Source: Shimia aestuarii (GTDB lineage: Bacteria; Pseudomonadota; Alphaproteobacteria; Rhodobacterales; Rhodobacteraceae). Taken from it: a DNA stretch of 64,000 bases. The position numbers and the translations under genes are program-made. The notes beneath the pieces are model-generated. The model saw only the letters and a program-made list of their open reading frames with translations. It was not told where the DNA came from and made no database searches. This document shows positions 1 to 9,381 of the stretch, in pieces. The stretch lies in the NCBI RefSeq assembly GCF_900114635.1, contig NZ_FOTQ01000003.1:2501-66500 (forward strand), read 5' to 3'. Numbering within the stretch: position 1 is the stretch's first letter; each line of letters opens with the position of its first letter.

Positions 1-271
1 CTCAGTTTGGTGCCTATCTTCGGATAGGCGAGCGTATGACAAGATTGTTTCCTCGATCTTCCATGCGTCTGCCGGCTGAAACGAACAGAGTTGTCCAAGT
101 CAAGTACACTAACCCGAGCAACAGCGATGTTGCTCACAAGTTCCTTATCCTCTGCGTGGGGCCGACCGACATCGGCAGCGCGGGTTCCAGGGTAAGGAGC
201 GGGAAAGTATGACTTTTGGTTCAGAAACAGGACTGCATTGCTTGCCAGCTTATGCAGTCACGATAGATGCA
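1..271 (+). other. 3' part of the 16S-23S internal transcribed spacer
   Basis: This is the sequence upstream of the 23S gene. No tRNA cloverleaf can be folded in it, so any spacer tRNAs (Ile and Ala in most relatives) and the 16S gene must lie to the left of the window. The first 40 bases contain a short hairpin (CCTATC, TTCG loop, GATAGG). The stretch ends in the 5' strand of the 23S processing stem. Confidence 0.8.
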
Positions 272-300
272 AGTCTGTCTCTTTCTGGATCAAATCAAGC
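272..300 (+). other. 5' strand of the 23S pre-rRNA processing stem
   Basis: Bases 272-300 are complementary at 27 of 29 positions to bases 3112-3140, immediately after the 23S gene. This is the usual long stem that brings the two ends of pre-23S rRNA together for RNase III cleavage. The pairing is directly visible; the enzyme assignment follows from what is known of rrn operons. Confidence 0.85.
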
Positions 301-433
301 GCGAGAAGGGCGTTTGGTGGATGCCTTGGCAGTAAGAGGCGATGAAAGACGTGATACTCTGCGATAAGCCATGAGGAGCTGAGAATAAGCTTTGATCCAT
401 GGATCTCTGAATGGGGGAACCCACCTGAAAGTT

Positions 434-462
434 CATTATAATTACTTCGGTAGTTTATAATG
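434..462 (+). other. Helix 9 extension hairpin of 23S rRNA (possible fragmentation site)
   Basis: An AT-rich hairpin capped by a TTCG tetraloop (446-449) has arms pairing CATTATAA with TTATAATG. It sits where E. coli helix 9 has only a short loop. In many Alphaproteobacteria an intervening sequence at this site is cut by RNase III and splits the 23S molecule. The hairpin is seen; cleavage is inferred and not shown. Confidence 0.6.
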
Positions 463-1362
463 TTCTTAACCAGGTACTTTTGACCTGAATACATAGGGTC
501 TTAAGAGCAAACCCGGGGAACTGAAACATCTAAGTACCCGGAGGAAAGGAAATCAATTGATACTCCCCTAGTAGCGGCGAGCGAACGGGGACCAGCCAAG
601 CCGAGATTGTGACCAGAACGACCTGGAAAGGTCGGCCATAGTGGGTGACAGCCCCGTATGGGAAGCATGACCGGATGTATTAAGTAGGGCGGGACACGTG
701 AAATCCTGTCTGAAGATCGGAGGACCACCTTCGAAGGCTAAGTACTCCTTACTGACCGATAGCGAACCAGTACCGTGAGGGAAAGGTGAAAAGCACCCCG
801 ACGAGGGGAGTGAAACAGTACCTGAAACCGAACGCCTACAATCAGTCGGAGGCTCCTTGCGAGCTGACGGCGTACCTTTTGTATAATGGGTCATCGACTT
901 GGTCTATCTAGCAAGCTTAAGCCGTTAGGTGTAGGCGCAGCGAAAGCGAGTCTTAATAGGGCGTCGAGTTAGATGGATCAGACCCGAAACCGAGTGATCT
1001 AGGCATGACCAGGATGAAGGTAAGGTAACACTTACTGGAGGTCCGAACCCACACCTGTTGAAAAAGGTCGGGATGAGTTGTGCCTAGGGGTGAAAGGCCA
1101 ATCAAACTCGGAGATAGCTGGTTCTCTGCGAAATCTATTTAGGTAGAGCGTCATCCGAATACCCCGGGGGGTAGAGCACTGGATGGGTAATGGGGCCCCA
1201 CAGGCTTACTGATCCTAACCAAACTCCGAATACCCGGGAGTACTAGATGGCAGACACACTGCGGATGCTAACGTCCGTAGTGGAGAGGGAAACAACCCTG
1301 ACCTACGACTAAGGCCCCTAATTCATGGCTAAGTGGGAAAGCAGGTGGGACGACCAAAACAA

Positions 1363-1393
<31 letters not shown>

Positions 1394-1518
1394 TAAAGAT
1401 AGCGTAACAGCTCACTGGTCTAAATAAGTTGTCCTGCGGCGAAGATGTAACGGGGCTCAAGCCATGAGCCGAAGTCTAGGATGCACATAGTGCATGGTAG
1501 CAGAGCGTAGTGTGACAT

Positions 1519-1569
1519 AGTTCCTGTCCTCTTTAGCCTTCTTCGGAAGGTCATGGAGGATAAGGAGCT
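1519..1569 (+). other. Helix 45 extension hairpin of 23S rRNA
   Basis: An extra stem-loop of about 50 bases lies at the helix 45 position. The outer arms AGTTCCT/AGGAGCT pair (with one G-U), then CCTC/GAGG, then an inner GCCTTC-TTCG-GAAGGT hairpin. E. coli has only a few bases here. This is a second classic location for 23S intervening sequences, though this one may simply be a lineage-specific helix extension that stays in the mature molecule. Confidence 0.55.
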
Positions 1570-2130
1570 TTCTGTGAAGCCGGCGCGTGAGCGATCCGGT
1601 GGAGAGATCACTAGTGAGAATGATGACATGAGTAGCGACAAAGAGTGTGAGAGACACTCTCGCCGAAAGTCCAAGGGTTCCTGCTTAAAGCTAATCTGAG
1701 CAGGGTAAGCCGGCCCCTAAGCCGAGGGCGAAAGCCGTAGGCGATGGGAACCAGTTTAATATTACTGGGCCAGGAGGATGTGACGGATCGTGACTGTTGT
1801 TCACCCTTATCGGATTGGGTGGGCCGCTGATCGGTTCCTGGAAATAGCCCTCCATCAGACCGTACCCTAAACCAACACAGGTGGACTGGTAGAGCATACC
1901 AAGGCGCTTGAGAGAACGATGTTGAAGGAACTCGGCAAAATACCTCCGTAAGTTCGCGAGAAGGAGGCCCAGTTTCTACGCAAGTATTGGCTGGGGGCAC
2001 AAACCAGGGGGTGGCGACTGTTTACTAAAAACACAGGGCTCTGCGAAGTCGCAAGACGACGTATAGGGTCTGACGCCTGCCCGGTGCCTGAAGGTTAAAA
2101 GGAGGGGTGAGAGCTCTGAATTGAAGCCCA

Positions 2131-2213
<83 letters not shown>

Positions 2214-2468
2214 CGACTTCCCCGCTGTCTCCAACATCGACTCAGCGAAATTGAATTGCCTGTCAAGATGCAGGCTTCCCGCGGTTAGACGGAAAGACCC
2301 CGTGCACCTTTACTACAGCTTCGCACTGGCATCAGGCACAATATGTGCAGGATAGGTGGTGGGCTTTGAAACCGGGACGCCAGTTCCGGTGGAGCCTCCC
2401 TTGAGATACCACCCTTATTCTGCTTGATGTCTAACCGCGGTCCGTTATCCGGATCCGGGACCCTGCGT

Positions 2469-2503
<35 letters not shown>

Positions 2504-2646
2504 GCGTAACGGAGGCGCGCGAAGGTTGGCTCAGAGCGGTCGGAAATCGCTCGTTGAGTGCAATGGCAGAAGCCAGCCTGACTGCGAGACTGACAAGTCG
2601 AGCAGAGTCGAAAGACGGCCATAGTGATCCGGTGGTCCCAAGTGGG

Positions 2647-2695
<49 letters not shown>

Positions 2696-3221
2696 ACTGC
2701 CCAAGAGTCCATATCGACGGCAGTGTTTGGCACCTCGATGTCGGCTCATCTCATCCTGGGGCTGGAGCAGGTCCCAAGGGTACGGCTGTTCGCCGTTTAA
2801 AGAGGTACGTGAGCTGGGTTTAGAACGTCGTGAGACAGTTCGGTCCCTATCTGCCGTGGGTGTAGGATACTTGAGAGGAGTTGCCCCTAGTACGAGAGGA
2901 CCGGGGTGAACGATCCACTGGTGGACCTGTTGTTGCGCCAGCAGCAGTGCAGGGTAGCTATGATCGGACAGGATAACCGCTGAAGGCATCTAAGCGGGAA
3001 GCCCCCCTCAAAACAAGGTATCCCTGAGGGCCGAGGTAGACCACCTCGTCGATAGGCCGGAGATGTAAGTGCAGCAATGCATTCAGTTGACCGGTACTAA
3101 TTGCCCGATAGGCTTGATTTGATCCAGTAAAAGACAGACTGGAAATCAAAAGCATACACAAAACACAGACGTACGTGACTTGGACACGCCGAAAGGCGAA
3201 ATTAAGCGAAGCCGTTTACTC

Positions 3222-3339
3222 GGTTTGGTGATCATAGCGCGAGTGAAACACCCGGTCCCATCCCGAACCCGGCCGTTAAGCACCGTAGCGCCGATGGTAC
3301 TGCATCTTAAGGTGTGGGAGAGTAGGTCATCGCCAAACC
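3222..3339 (+). rRNA. rrf: 5S ribosomal RNA
   Basis: About 118 bases downstream of 23S in the standard rrn order. The 5' GGTTTGGTG and 3' CGCCAAACC ends are complementary and form helix I. The internal CCCATCCCGAAC and GGGAGAGTAGG blocks are typical of bacterial 5S rRNA. The ends are set by the terminal helix. Confidence 0.95.
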
Positions 3340-3434
3340 TAGTAAACGACTTCCCTTAACGTATCTCTCAATTCGATGATTATCTGGCCTCTTTCCTTAT
3401 AGCATGAGGCCATGCGGCCAAAATAGCCGCCTGT

Positions 3435-3511
<77 letters not shown>

Positions 3512-3521
3512 TTGATACAGA

Positions 3522-3558
3522 ACGGCCTTGAGAAACACTCTCAGAGGCCGTTTTTGTT
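3522..3558 (+). terminator. Rho-independent terminator of the rrn/tRNA-fMet operon
   Basis: The stem ACGGCC...TGAGA pairs with TCTCA...GGCCGT around an AACAC loop, followed directly by TTTTTG. It starts 11 bases after the tRNA CCA end, the expected place to end the rrn transcript. Confidence 0.88.
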
Positions 3559-4450
3559 TGCCCCAATGCCAGCAGACCGGCCAACTCCCCGACAAGTTCC
3601 AAGGCAAGACCCTCACCGTCAGGCACGATCCGGATCTTTGACAGAAGGCTCCGAATGGCCAACAGGCCCGACATGCGGGAATGCGGGTTGGCATCGGCGC
3701 GGTCCATCAAGTCTTCAGGCAGGCTCATGAGACGAACCACGTTTTGCCAGTCGTCAAACTTGGCAAGGCGCTTGGCGTTCTTGGCCGTCATCCCTTCGGG
3801 ATTGTGGGCCACCTTCTTTTTAACCTTGAGGACCGCCTTCAACTTCTTGGGCTTGAGGCCAATATGATGGCGCCCAATTGCGGTCAGCGTGCAGACGATA
3901 TTGTGCAGCGCAGGCGGGAAATCATCGAGACCACGGCGATCCATGATCTGCGTGAATGCCTTCTTGATCAGGTCTGCCGTCACCACATCCTTCAACGAAC
4001 CAAACGACTTCGGGTCTTCACCAGCGTTGACAAGCGCATCGAGATATTGCCGCAGGTGAGCTTGCGTATTGCGAATGGATGCCGGGCGCAGAGGTTTTTC
4101 CGGACCGTCTTCGTCAAACGGGTCGGAGTGGGCCAACTTGTTGAGATAGGATTTGATCTCTTCCTGAAGGCTAAGCGGATAGATCGTCATCGGGCGCGTC
4201 CGATACTGCGCACCTTTCTCGTAGCTGAGAATGGAAAGGTGCAAAACCATTGCGCTTCACAACGGCGTTCCAGGTCTGCGCCATTTCCTTGCACAGTTTG
4301 GCCGGGTCCTTGCCGAGGAGACGGACATCGAGATAGGCCTTGAATTCCGTCATGACGGTGTCGTTGACCGCGTCCGGTTCGATGCCGCGAAAGCAGCAAT
4401 AGGCCACCAAGCGAGACAATATCTTCGGGCTTCGGTCGCTTGTTCGCCAT
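3555..4450 (-). pseudogene. Decayed site-specific recombinase: frameshifted tyrosine-integrase N-terminal part joined to a serine-recombinase-like tail
   Basis: Reading right to left, a gene start at 4450 (ATG, with GGAGGA upstream) encodes MANKRPKPEDI. The reading then jumps frame near 4420 (RLVAYCCFRGIEPDAVND) and again near 4245 (KGAQYRTRPMTIYPLSL). The continuous part to about 3690 resembles the N-terminal/core-binding half of a phage-type integrase. The catalytic Arg-His-Arg-Tyr domain is absent. From about 3690 the protein changes character to a segment (SLLSKIRIVPDGEGLALEL) like the C-terminal end of large serine recombinases. The apparent C-terminus VGFEPTTFRL is only a translation of the terminator and tRNA. 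Family assignments come from recalled similarity and were not searched. It reads as layered wreckage at a tRNA integration site, not a functional gene. Confidence 0.7.
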
Positions 4451-4672
4451 TCTTTGTCCTCCGTTTCCTAAACATAACGGTGGACCAATTCAGATGGGGA
4501 GGCTCAATGGCTGCGATGAGCAACAAACCCTCTCCTAGCAAACAGCCCTATTTGGTCCCATAAGCGCTGACGTCAGACATCGAGACATTGGAAAGGCCAG
4601 AATCTAAAAAGGAATGCCACGTGGAAACGCTGGAAGTCAGTTGACTGGCTCTACAGAGATGCACGTTGCAAG

Positions 4673-5905
4673 TTACTTGCCGCGAACTTCCTGTACCCAC
4701 GCGACGATCAACTGGCGGGCCTCAAGATCCATCTCGATCGCGTTCGGCGGGGGCATGGCGTGGGTGCGCCCGGCTTGCAGATATATCTGCTCTGCGTGGC
4801 GTGCGACATCGGCCTCTGTTTCCAGCACCACGCCCTTGGGAGGCCAATGCAGACCCTCCCAGGACGGTTCGCGCGCATGACACATCGAACAATTGCCTGT
4901 CACGGCGTAGTAAGCGTCTTCGAAACGCTCCGCCGATGCGTATTTCTGCTCATAAGGCGTCAGGGCGCGGGCCTCGGATTCTTCGTAGGTTTCCATGCTG
5001 GATACCGTGGACAGCCAGGCAATCGCAACCATCAGCAAAACCGTTACCGCCCAGGTCCAATTCGGCCCCTTGCCGGTTTTGTGCATTGTGTTGAAGTAGT
5101 GACGGATCGTGACACCGGTAAGGAAAATGAGGCTGGCAATGATCCAGGCGTACTCGGTCGCAAACGCAAGCGGGTAATGGTTCGACAACATCAGGAAAAC
5201 GACCGGCAGCGTGAGGTAGTTGTTGTGCGTTGAGCGGACCTTGGCGATCTTGCCGTACTTGGCATCCGGCGTGCGCCCGTTCTTGAGATCATCCACAACG
5301 ATGCGCTGGTTCGGCATGATCTGGAAGAATACGTTGGCGGTCATGATCGTCGCCGTGAAAGCTCCAAGGTGCAGCAGCGCCGCGCGGCCCGTAAAGATCT
5401 GGTTATAGCCCCAAGACATGATCACGAGGATCACAAACAGCAGCAACATCAACAGGGTAGGTTGCTCACTCAGTTTGGATTTACACATGAAATCATAGGC
5501 CAGCCAGCCGATTGTCAAAGACCCGCCCGAGATCAGGATACCCTGCCACAGCGACAGCTCCGCCTTGGTCGGATCCAGCAGGAACAGCTCGCCCCCTACC
5601 CAGTAGACGATCATCAGAAGTGCGGCACCTGAGAGCCATGTCGTATAGCTTTGCCATTTGTGCCATGTCAGGTGCTCGGGCATTTCTGCGGGTGCCACGA
5701 GATACTTTACCGTGTGATAAAACCCGCCACCATGCACTTCCCATTCTTCGCCATAGGCCCCTTTGGGCAAATGCGCGGCGGGTTTCAGCATCAGATCGAG
5801 CGCAATGAAATAAAAGGACGCGCCAATCCATGCCATCGCGGTGATGACATGCAGCCAGCGGACCGAAAACGCGATCCAGTCCCATAGAATTGCCAGATCA
5901 TACAT
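4673..5905 (-). CDS. puuD: Membrane-bound urate hydroxylase PuuD with C-terminal cytochrome c domain
   Basis: PuuD oxidises urate to 5-hydroxyisourate at the cytoplasmic membrane and replaces soluble uricase, passing electrons to a respiratory chain instead of to H2O2. The 410-residue protein has an N-terminal region with about eight hydrophobic helices (WLHVITAMAWIGASFYFIA is the first clear one) and a C-terminal class I cytochrome c domain with heme motif CSMCH at 339-343 and a likely Met ligand in MPPP near 383. The start at 5905 is chosen because GGGAGA lies 6 bases upstream and the longer reading frame adds 29 basic residues without homology. It is divergent from a LysR gene with 100 bp between. 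The 222 bp downstream (4451-4672) show no gene. Confidence 0.93.
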   Translation of the reverse strand: MYDLAILWDWIAFSVRWLHVITAMAWIGASFYFIALDLMLKPAAHLPKGAYGEEWEVHGGGFYHTVKYLVAPAEMPEHLTWHKWQSYTTWLSGAALLMIVYWVGGELFLLDPTKAELSLWQGILISGGSLTIGWLAYDFMCKSKLSEQPTLLMLLLFVILVIMSWGYNQIFTGRAALLHLGAFTATIMTANVFFQIMPNQRIVVDDLKNGRTPDAKYGKIAKVRSTHNNYLTLPVVFLMLSNHYPLAFATEYAWIIASLIFLTGVTIRHYFNTMHKTGKGPNWTWAVTVLLMVAIAWLSTVSSMETYEESEARALTPYEQKYASAERFEDAYYAVTGNCSMCHAREPSWEGLHWPPKGVVLETEADVARHAEQIYLQAGRTHAMPPPNAIEMDLEARQLIVAWVQEVRGK

Positions 5906-5949
5906 GGCAGGTCTCCCAAGATTCGAACTTTCGAACACTCTATTCGAGC

Positions 5950-5980
5950 GGCTTTTATTCTGGTATTGCTGGTAAAAGCC
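5950..5980. promoter_or_regulatory. Candidate operator in the puuD-LysR divergent promoter
   Basis: A perfect inverted repeat GGCTTTTA - 15 bases - TAAAAGCC lies between the divergent starts of puuD (5905) and the LysR gene (6006). A second symmetric patch, TTCGAACTTTCGAA (5922-5935), is closer to puuD. LysR regulators usually bind dyads of this size in a shared divergent promoter. Binding is inferred. Confidence 0.5.
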
Positions 5981-6005
5981 AAGCAGTATCAAAAAAAGCG
6001 AAACA

Positions 6006-6926
6006 ATGTCCTATTTCGATAATATCCGCACCTTTGTCCGTGTCTACGAGCTTGGCAGCATGTCAGCCGCCGGGCGAGACCTGCGTGTCTCCCCTGCGGT
6101 CACGTCGTCTAGAATTTCACAGCTTGAAGAACATCTTGGGGTGCGCTTGTTCCAACGCACCACCCGAAGCCTTGCCCCGACCGAGCAGGGCAAGTCGTTT
6201 TATCGCGGCGCGACCGATATCCTTGAATCGGTCGAGCGGGCCGAGGCGCAGATCGTCAACATCACCGAAAATCTCAAAGGGGCGCTCTATGTGGCCGCGC
6301 CCTTGGGGGTCGGGCGGCGGCTGATCGCGCCGCAAGTTCCTGATTTCCTGAAACAATACCCCGAAGTCAACATGCGCCTGCGCCTGACCGACCGGAATGT
6401 TGATCTCACCACCGAAGGGCTCGATCTGTCATTCTTTCTGGGTCAACCCGAGGATAGCAACCTCAGAATCCGCAAGATTGCCGATGTGGAGCGGGTGCTC
6501 TGTGCCTCGCCGGATTACATCGCCGCGCGCGGTATGCCTGCCAACGGCGACGCTCTGGTCGCGGACAATCACGAATGCCTGAGCCTGCGCTTTCCCGGCG
6601 CGACCGAGTTCCAGTGGCGCCTTTCGACGCCTGATGGCCCGCGCCGGTTCCGGGTGTCGGGGCGCTATGAATCAGATGATGGGGATGTGCTGACCGACTG
6701 GGCTTTGGCAGGTCATGGGGTGGCAATGAAGCCGGTTTTCGAAGTGATCGAACACCTCAATGCCGGGACGCTGGTACCCGTAGCGGTTGAAACGCCACCT
6801 GAACCGATCCAGATGGCGTGTCTTTTTACGCATCGCCGAATGCAGGACCCGAAAACCCGGCTGTTCATGGAATTCATGATCGAGCGCATCGCCACGGCCG
6901 TGCGCGTTTCGCCAAAACCGGCTTAG
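6006..6926 (+). CDS. LysR-family transcriptional regulator, probably of purine catabolism
   Basis: A 306-residue LysR-type regulator. An N-terminal winged helix-turn-helix (about residues 3-62, including [20 protein letters not shown]) is followed by a linker helix and a periplasmic-binding-like effector domain (about 90-295). It is transcribed away from puuD and converges on uraH, overlapping its end by 4 bp. By position it should control puuD and possibly the neighbouring ureide genes, with urate or a downstream ureide as plausible inducer; that is inference. The start is the first ATG of the frame and gives the standard LysR N-terminus. Confidence 0.88.
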   Translation: MSYFDNIRTFVRVYELGSMSAAGRDLRVSPAVTSSRISQLEEHLGVRLFQRTTRSLAPTEQGKSFYRGATDILESVERAEAQIVNITENLKGALYVAAPLGVGRRLIAPQVPDFLKQYPEVNMRLRLTDRNVDLTTEGLDLSFFLGQPEDSNLRIRKIADVERVLCASPDYIAARGMPANGDALVADNHECLSLRFPGATEFQWRLSTPDGPRRFRVSGRYESDDGDVLTDWALAGHGVAMKPVFEVIEHLNAGTLVPVAVETPPEPIQMACLFTHRRMQDPKTRLFMEFMIERIATAVRVSPKPA

Positions 6927-7276
6927 CTGCCGCGATAGGTTGAATACCCGAAGGGCGAGAGCAACAGCGGCACGTGGTAATGCGAGGCCTCGGACATGCC
7001 AAACCGGATCGGGATAATGTCAAGGAACCGCGGATTTTCGGGCGGCGTACCCGAGGCGTCAAGATAGGCACCTGCGTAGAAGATCAGCTCATATTCGCCC
7101 AACTCGAATTCGGACGCCGGAAGGATCTGTTCATCGGTACGCCCGTCGTCATTGGTCACAAGCGTCTTGAGGTGGCTGCGCGTGTCGCCGTTGATCCGGT
7201 AGAGCTCGATTTTGAGACCTTGCGCCGGACACCCGCGCGCGGTGTCAAGGACATGGGTGGTCAGATAACCCGACAT
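6923..7276 (-). CDS. uraH: 5-hydroxyisourate hydrolase
   Basis: UraH (HIU hydrolase, transthyretin-related) hydrolyses 5-hydroxyisourate, the PuuD product, to OHCU. The 117-residue length is normal. The N-terminal [14 protein letters not shown] motif and the C-terminal YRGS tetrapeptide are diagnostic of the enzyme, as opposed to vertebrate transthyretin, and the active-site His and Arg residues are in the expected blocks. The start at 7276 is preceded by AGGAGA; the longer frame adds 16 unlikely residues. It is divergent from puuE with 147 bp between, and converges on the LysR gene. Confidence 0.95.
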   Translation of the reverse strand: MSGYLTTHVLDTARGCPAQGLKIELYRINGDTRSHLKTLVTNDDGRTDEQILPASEFELGEYELIFYAGAYLDASGTPPENPRFLDIIPIRFGMSEASHYHVPLLLSPFGYSTYRGS

Positions 7277-7423
7277 GGCAATATCTCCTAATTGTTTGAG
7301 ACCTTCTAGTCCGGTTGCCCGCATCGAGGCAAAGGCGGACTGCCCAAAGGCTCTTTATCATTTTTTTTGAAAAACTACTTACATTGTTTGGTATATCAAG
7401 CATCAAAACCAGAGGAACATGCT

Positions 7424-8836
7424 TTGAATAGATATCCACGAGATCTGACCGGGTATGGTGCCAATATTCCGGCGGCAAATTGGCCGGGTGGCGCCCGGAT
7501 CGCCGTTCAGATTGTGCTGAACTACGAAGAGGGCGGCGAGAACAACGTATTGCACGGCGATCCCGCGTCCGAGGCATTCCTGTCCGAAATCACCGGCGCA
7601 CAGCCTTGGCCCGGGCAGCGGCACTGGAACATGGAATCGATCTATGAATACGGCGCGCGGGCCGGGTTCTGGCGGGTGCATCGTCTGCTCAAAGACACAC
7701 CACTCACGGTTTACGGTGTCGCCACAGCGCTGGCCCGCGCGCCCGAACAGGTCGCGGCGATGAAGGCCGCGGGCTGGGAGATTGCCAGCCATGGTCTGAA
7801 GTGGATCGAACACAAGGACATGTCCCCCGAGGAAGAGCGCGCGCAAATCCGCGAGTCGATCCGGTTGCATGCCGAGGTCACGGGCACCCCGCCGCGCGGC
7901 TGGTACACCGGGCGCTGTTCCATGAACACGGTCGATCTGGCCGCCGAAGAGGGCGACTTTGCCTATATCGCCGACAGCTATGCCGACGATCTCCCCTATT
8001 GGGTCAGGGCCGGGAGCAAGGATCAGCTGATCGTTCCCTACACCATGGATTGCAACGACATGCGCTTTGCCATTCAGGCGGGCTATACCAACGGCGATCA
8101 GTTCGAAAGCTATCTCAAGGACAGCTTTGACATGCTCTATGCGGAAGGGCAGGCGGGTGCGCCCAAGATGCTCTCGATCGGGTTGCACTGCCGCCTTATC
8201 GGGCGTCCCGGACGCGCCGCCGCGCTCAAGCGTGTGCTCGATCATTTCAACAAACATGAAGGTGTCTGGTTCGCGACCCGAGAACAGATCGCCGATCATT
8301 GGGCCAAGGAACATCCCCCCATGCAGACAACGCGCCCCTCCGAAATGGACCAACAGACTTTTGTGTCCGAGTTTGGCGGTATCTTTGAACACAGCCCGTG
8401 GATCGCCGAAGGGGCCTTTGAGCTTGAACTGGGGCCGACCCATGATACGGCGGCTGGTGTGCACAACGCCCTAGCCCGCGTGTTCCGGTCAGCCAGCGAG
8501 GAGCAGCGGCTAGGCGTGCTGGTGGCCCACCCGGACCTTGCCGGAAAGCTGGCCGAGGCCAAGCGTTTGACCGCCGAGTCGACCGCTGAGCAGGCGTCCG
8601 TGGGCTTGGATGCGCTGACTGACGAAGAACGTGCCATGTTCACCGAGCTGAACAGCGCCTATGTCGCAAAATTCGGGTTTCCCTTCATCATCGCCGTGCG
8701 CGACAACACCAAGGCAACCATCACCGAGGCTTTCAAGCGCCGGATCAACAACGACCGCGCCACCGAATTCGCCGAAGCCTGCCGTCAGGTTGAACGTATC
8801 GCCGAGTTGCGCCTGCAGGAAAAACTGGGCGCATGA
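7424..8836 (+). CDS. puuE: Bifunctional allantoinase (PuuE) / OHCU decarboxylase (UraD) fusion
   Basis: A two-domain enzyme. Residues about 1-305 form a cofactor-independent allantoinase of the polysaccharide-deacetylase fold (NRYPRDLTGYG start, NYEEGGE, SHGLKWIEH), opening allantoin to allantoate. Residues about 315-470 form the OHCU decarboxylase domain (HPDLAGK, FGFPFIIAVR), making S-allantoin. The fusion thus carries out two successive steps, with the product of the C-terminal domain feeding the N-terminal one. The start is taken as TTG at 7424, 7 bases after AGAGGA, because homologues begin at NRYPRDLTGYG; another TTG at 7367 would add 19 residues with no RBS. It overlaps allA by 4 bp (ATGA), indicating translational coupling. 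Confidence 0.93.
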   Translation: MNRYPRDLTGYGANIPAANWPGGARIAVQIVLNYEEGGENNVLHGDPASEAFLSEITGAQPWPGQRHWNMESIYEYGARAGFWRVHRLLKDTPLTVYGVATALARAPEQVAAMKAAGWEIASHGLKWIEHKDMSPEEERAQIRESIRLHAEVTGTPPRGWYTGRCSMNTVDLAAEEGDFAYIADSYADDLPYWVRAGSKDQLIVPYTMDCNDMRFAIQAGYTNGDQFESYLKDSFDMLYAEGQAGAPKMLSIGLHCRLIGRPGRAAALKRVLDHFNKHEGVWFATREQIADHWAKEHPPMQTTRPSEMDQQTFVSEFGGIFEHSPWIAEGAFELELGPTHDTAAGVHNALARVFRSASEEQRLGVLVAHPDLAGKLAEAKRLTAESTAEQASVGLDALTDEERAMFTELNSAYVAKFGFPFIIAVRDNTKATITEAFKRRINNDRATEFAEACRQVERIAELRLQEKLGA

Positions 8837-9321
8837 CCCGGCACATCCGCATTGAGCCGCTGACCCAAGAGGCGTTTGCACCTTTTGGCGAGGTGCTCGA
8901 CACGTCGGGCGCGCCGGACAAACTCATCAACCAGGGGCTTTGCGGGCGCTATCACGATCGCGCTACGCTGGATTTCGTTGAGGGGCGCGCAGGGATCAGC
9001 CTGTTTCAGGCCGAACTGCGCAGCCTGCCCTATCAACTCGATATGATGGAGCGGCACCCCGACGGATCACAGGCCTTCATTCCGATGAGCATGGAGGCAT
9101 TTCTGGTCATTGTTGCCGAAGATACAGGCAACGGCCCCGCAACGCCCCGCGCGTTCATCACGTCCCCCGGTCAGGCCATCAACTTTGCCCGCAACACGTG
9201 GCACGGAGTCCTGACACCGATCACAGGATCGGGGCTGTTTGCCGTGGTCGATCGGATCGGCGCTGGGGCCAACTTGGAAGAATTCTGGTTCGACACCCCT
9301 TTCACGGTGGTGGCGGACTAG
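8833..9321 (+). CDS. allA: Ureidoglycolate lyase
   Basis: AllA splits S-ureidoglycolate into glyoxylate and urea, the last carbon-skeleton step of purine breakdown. The 162-residue single-domain protein fits the family; recognisable stretches are PLTQEAFAPFGEV near the start, FIPMSMEAFLVIVA in the middle and NFARNTWHGVLTPI with the conserved HG of the active-site cupin-like barrel. The start codon overlaps the puuE stop (ATGA). The glyoxylate it releases is the substrate of the bhc cycle encoded about 10 kb away. Confidence 0.93.
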   Translation: MTRHIRIEPLTQEAFAPFGEVLDTSGAPDKLINQGLCGRYHDRATLDFVEGRAGISLFQAELRSLPYQLDMMERHPDGSQAFIPMSMEAFLVIVAEDTGNGPATPRAFITSPGQAINFARNTWHGVLTPITGSGLFAVVDRIGAGANLEEFWFDTPFTVVAD

Positions 9322-9381
9322 AACCCAAGGGCCACCAGGGAGGAGAGGTGGCCCCAACAACAGCTAGTGGGGAGACACATT

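Noticed and set aside
1-271. Spacer tRNA genes
   Set aside because: No cloverleaf or T-arm consensus is present in this part of the spacer.
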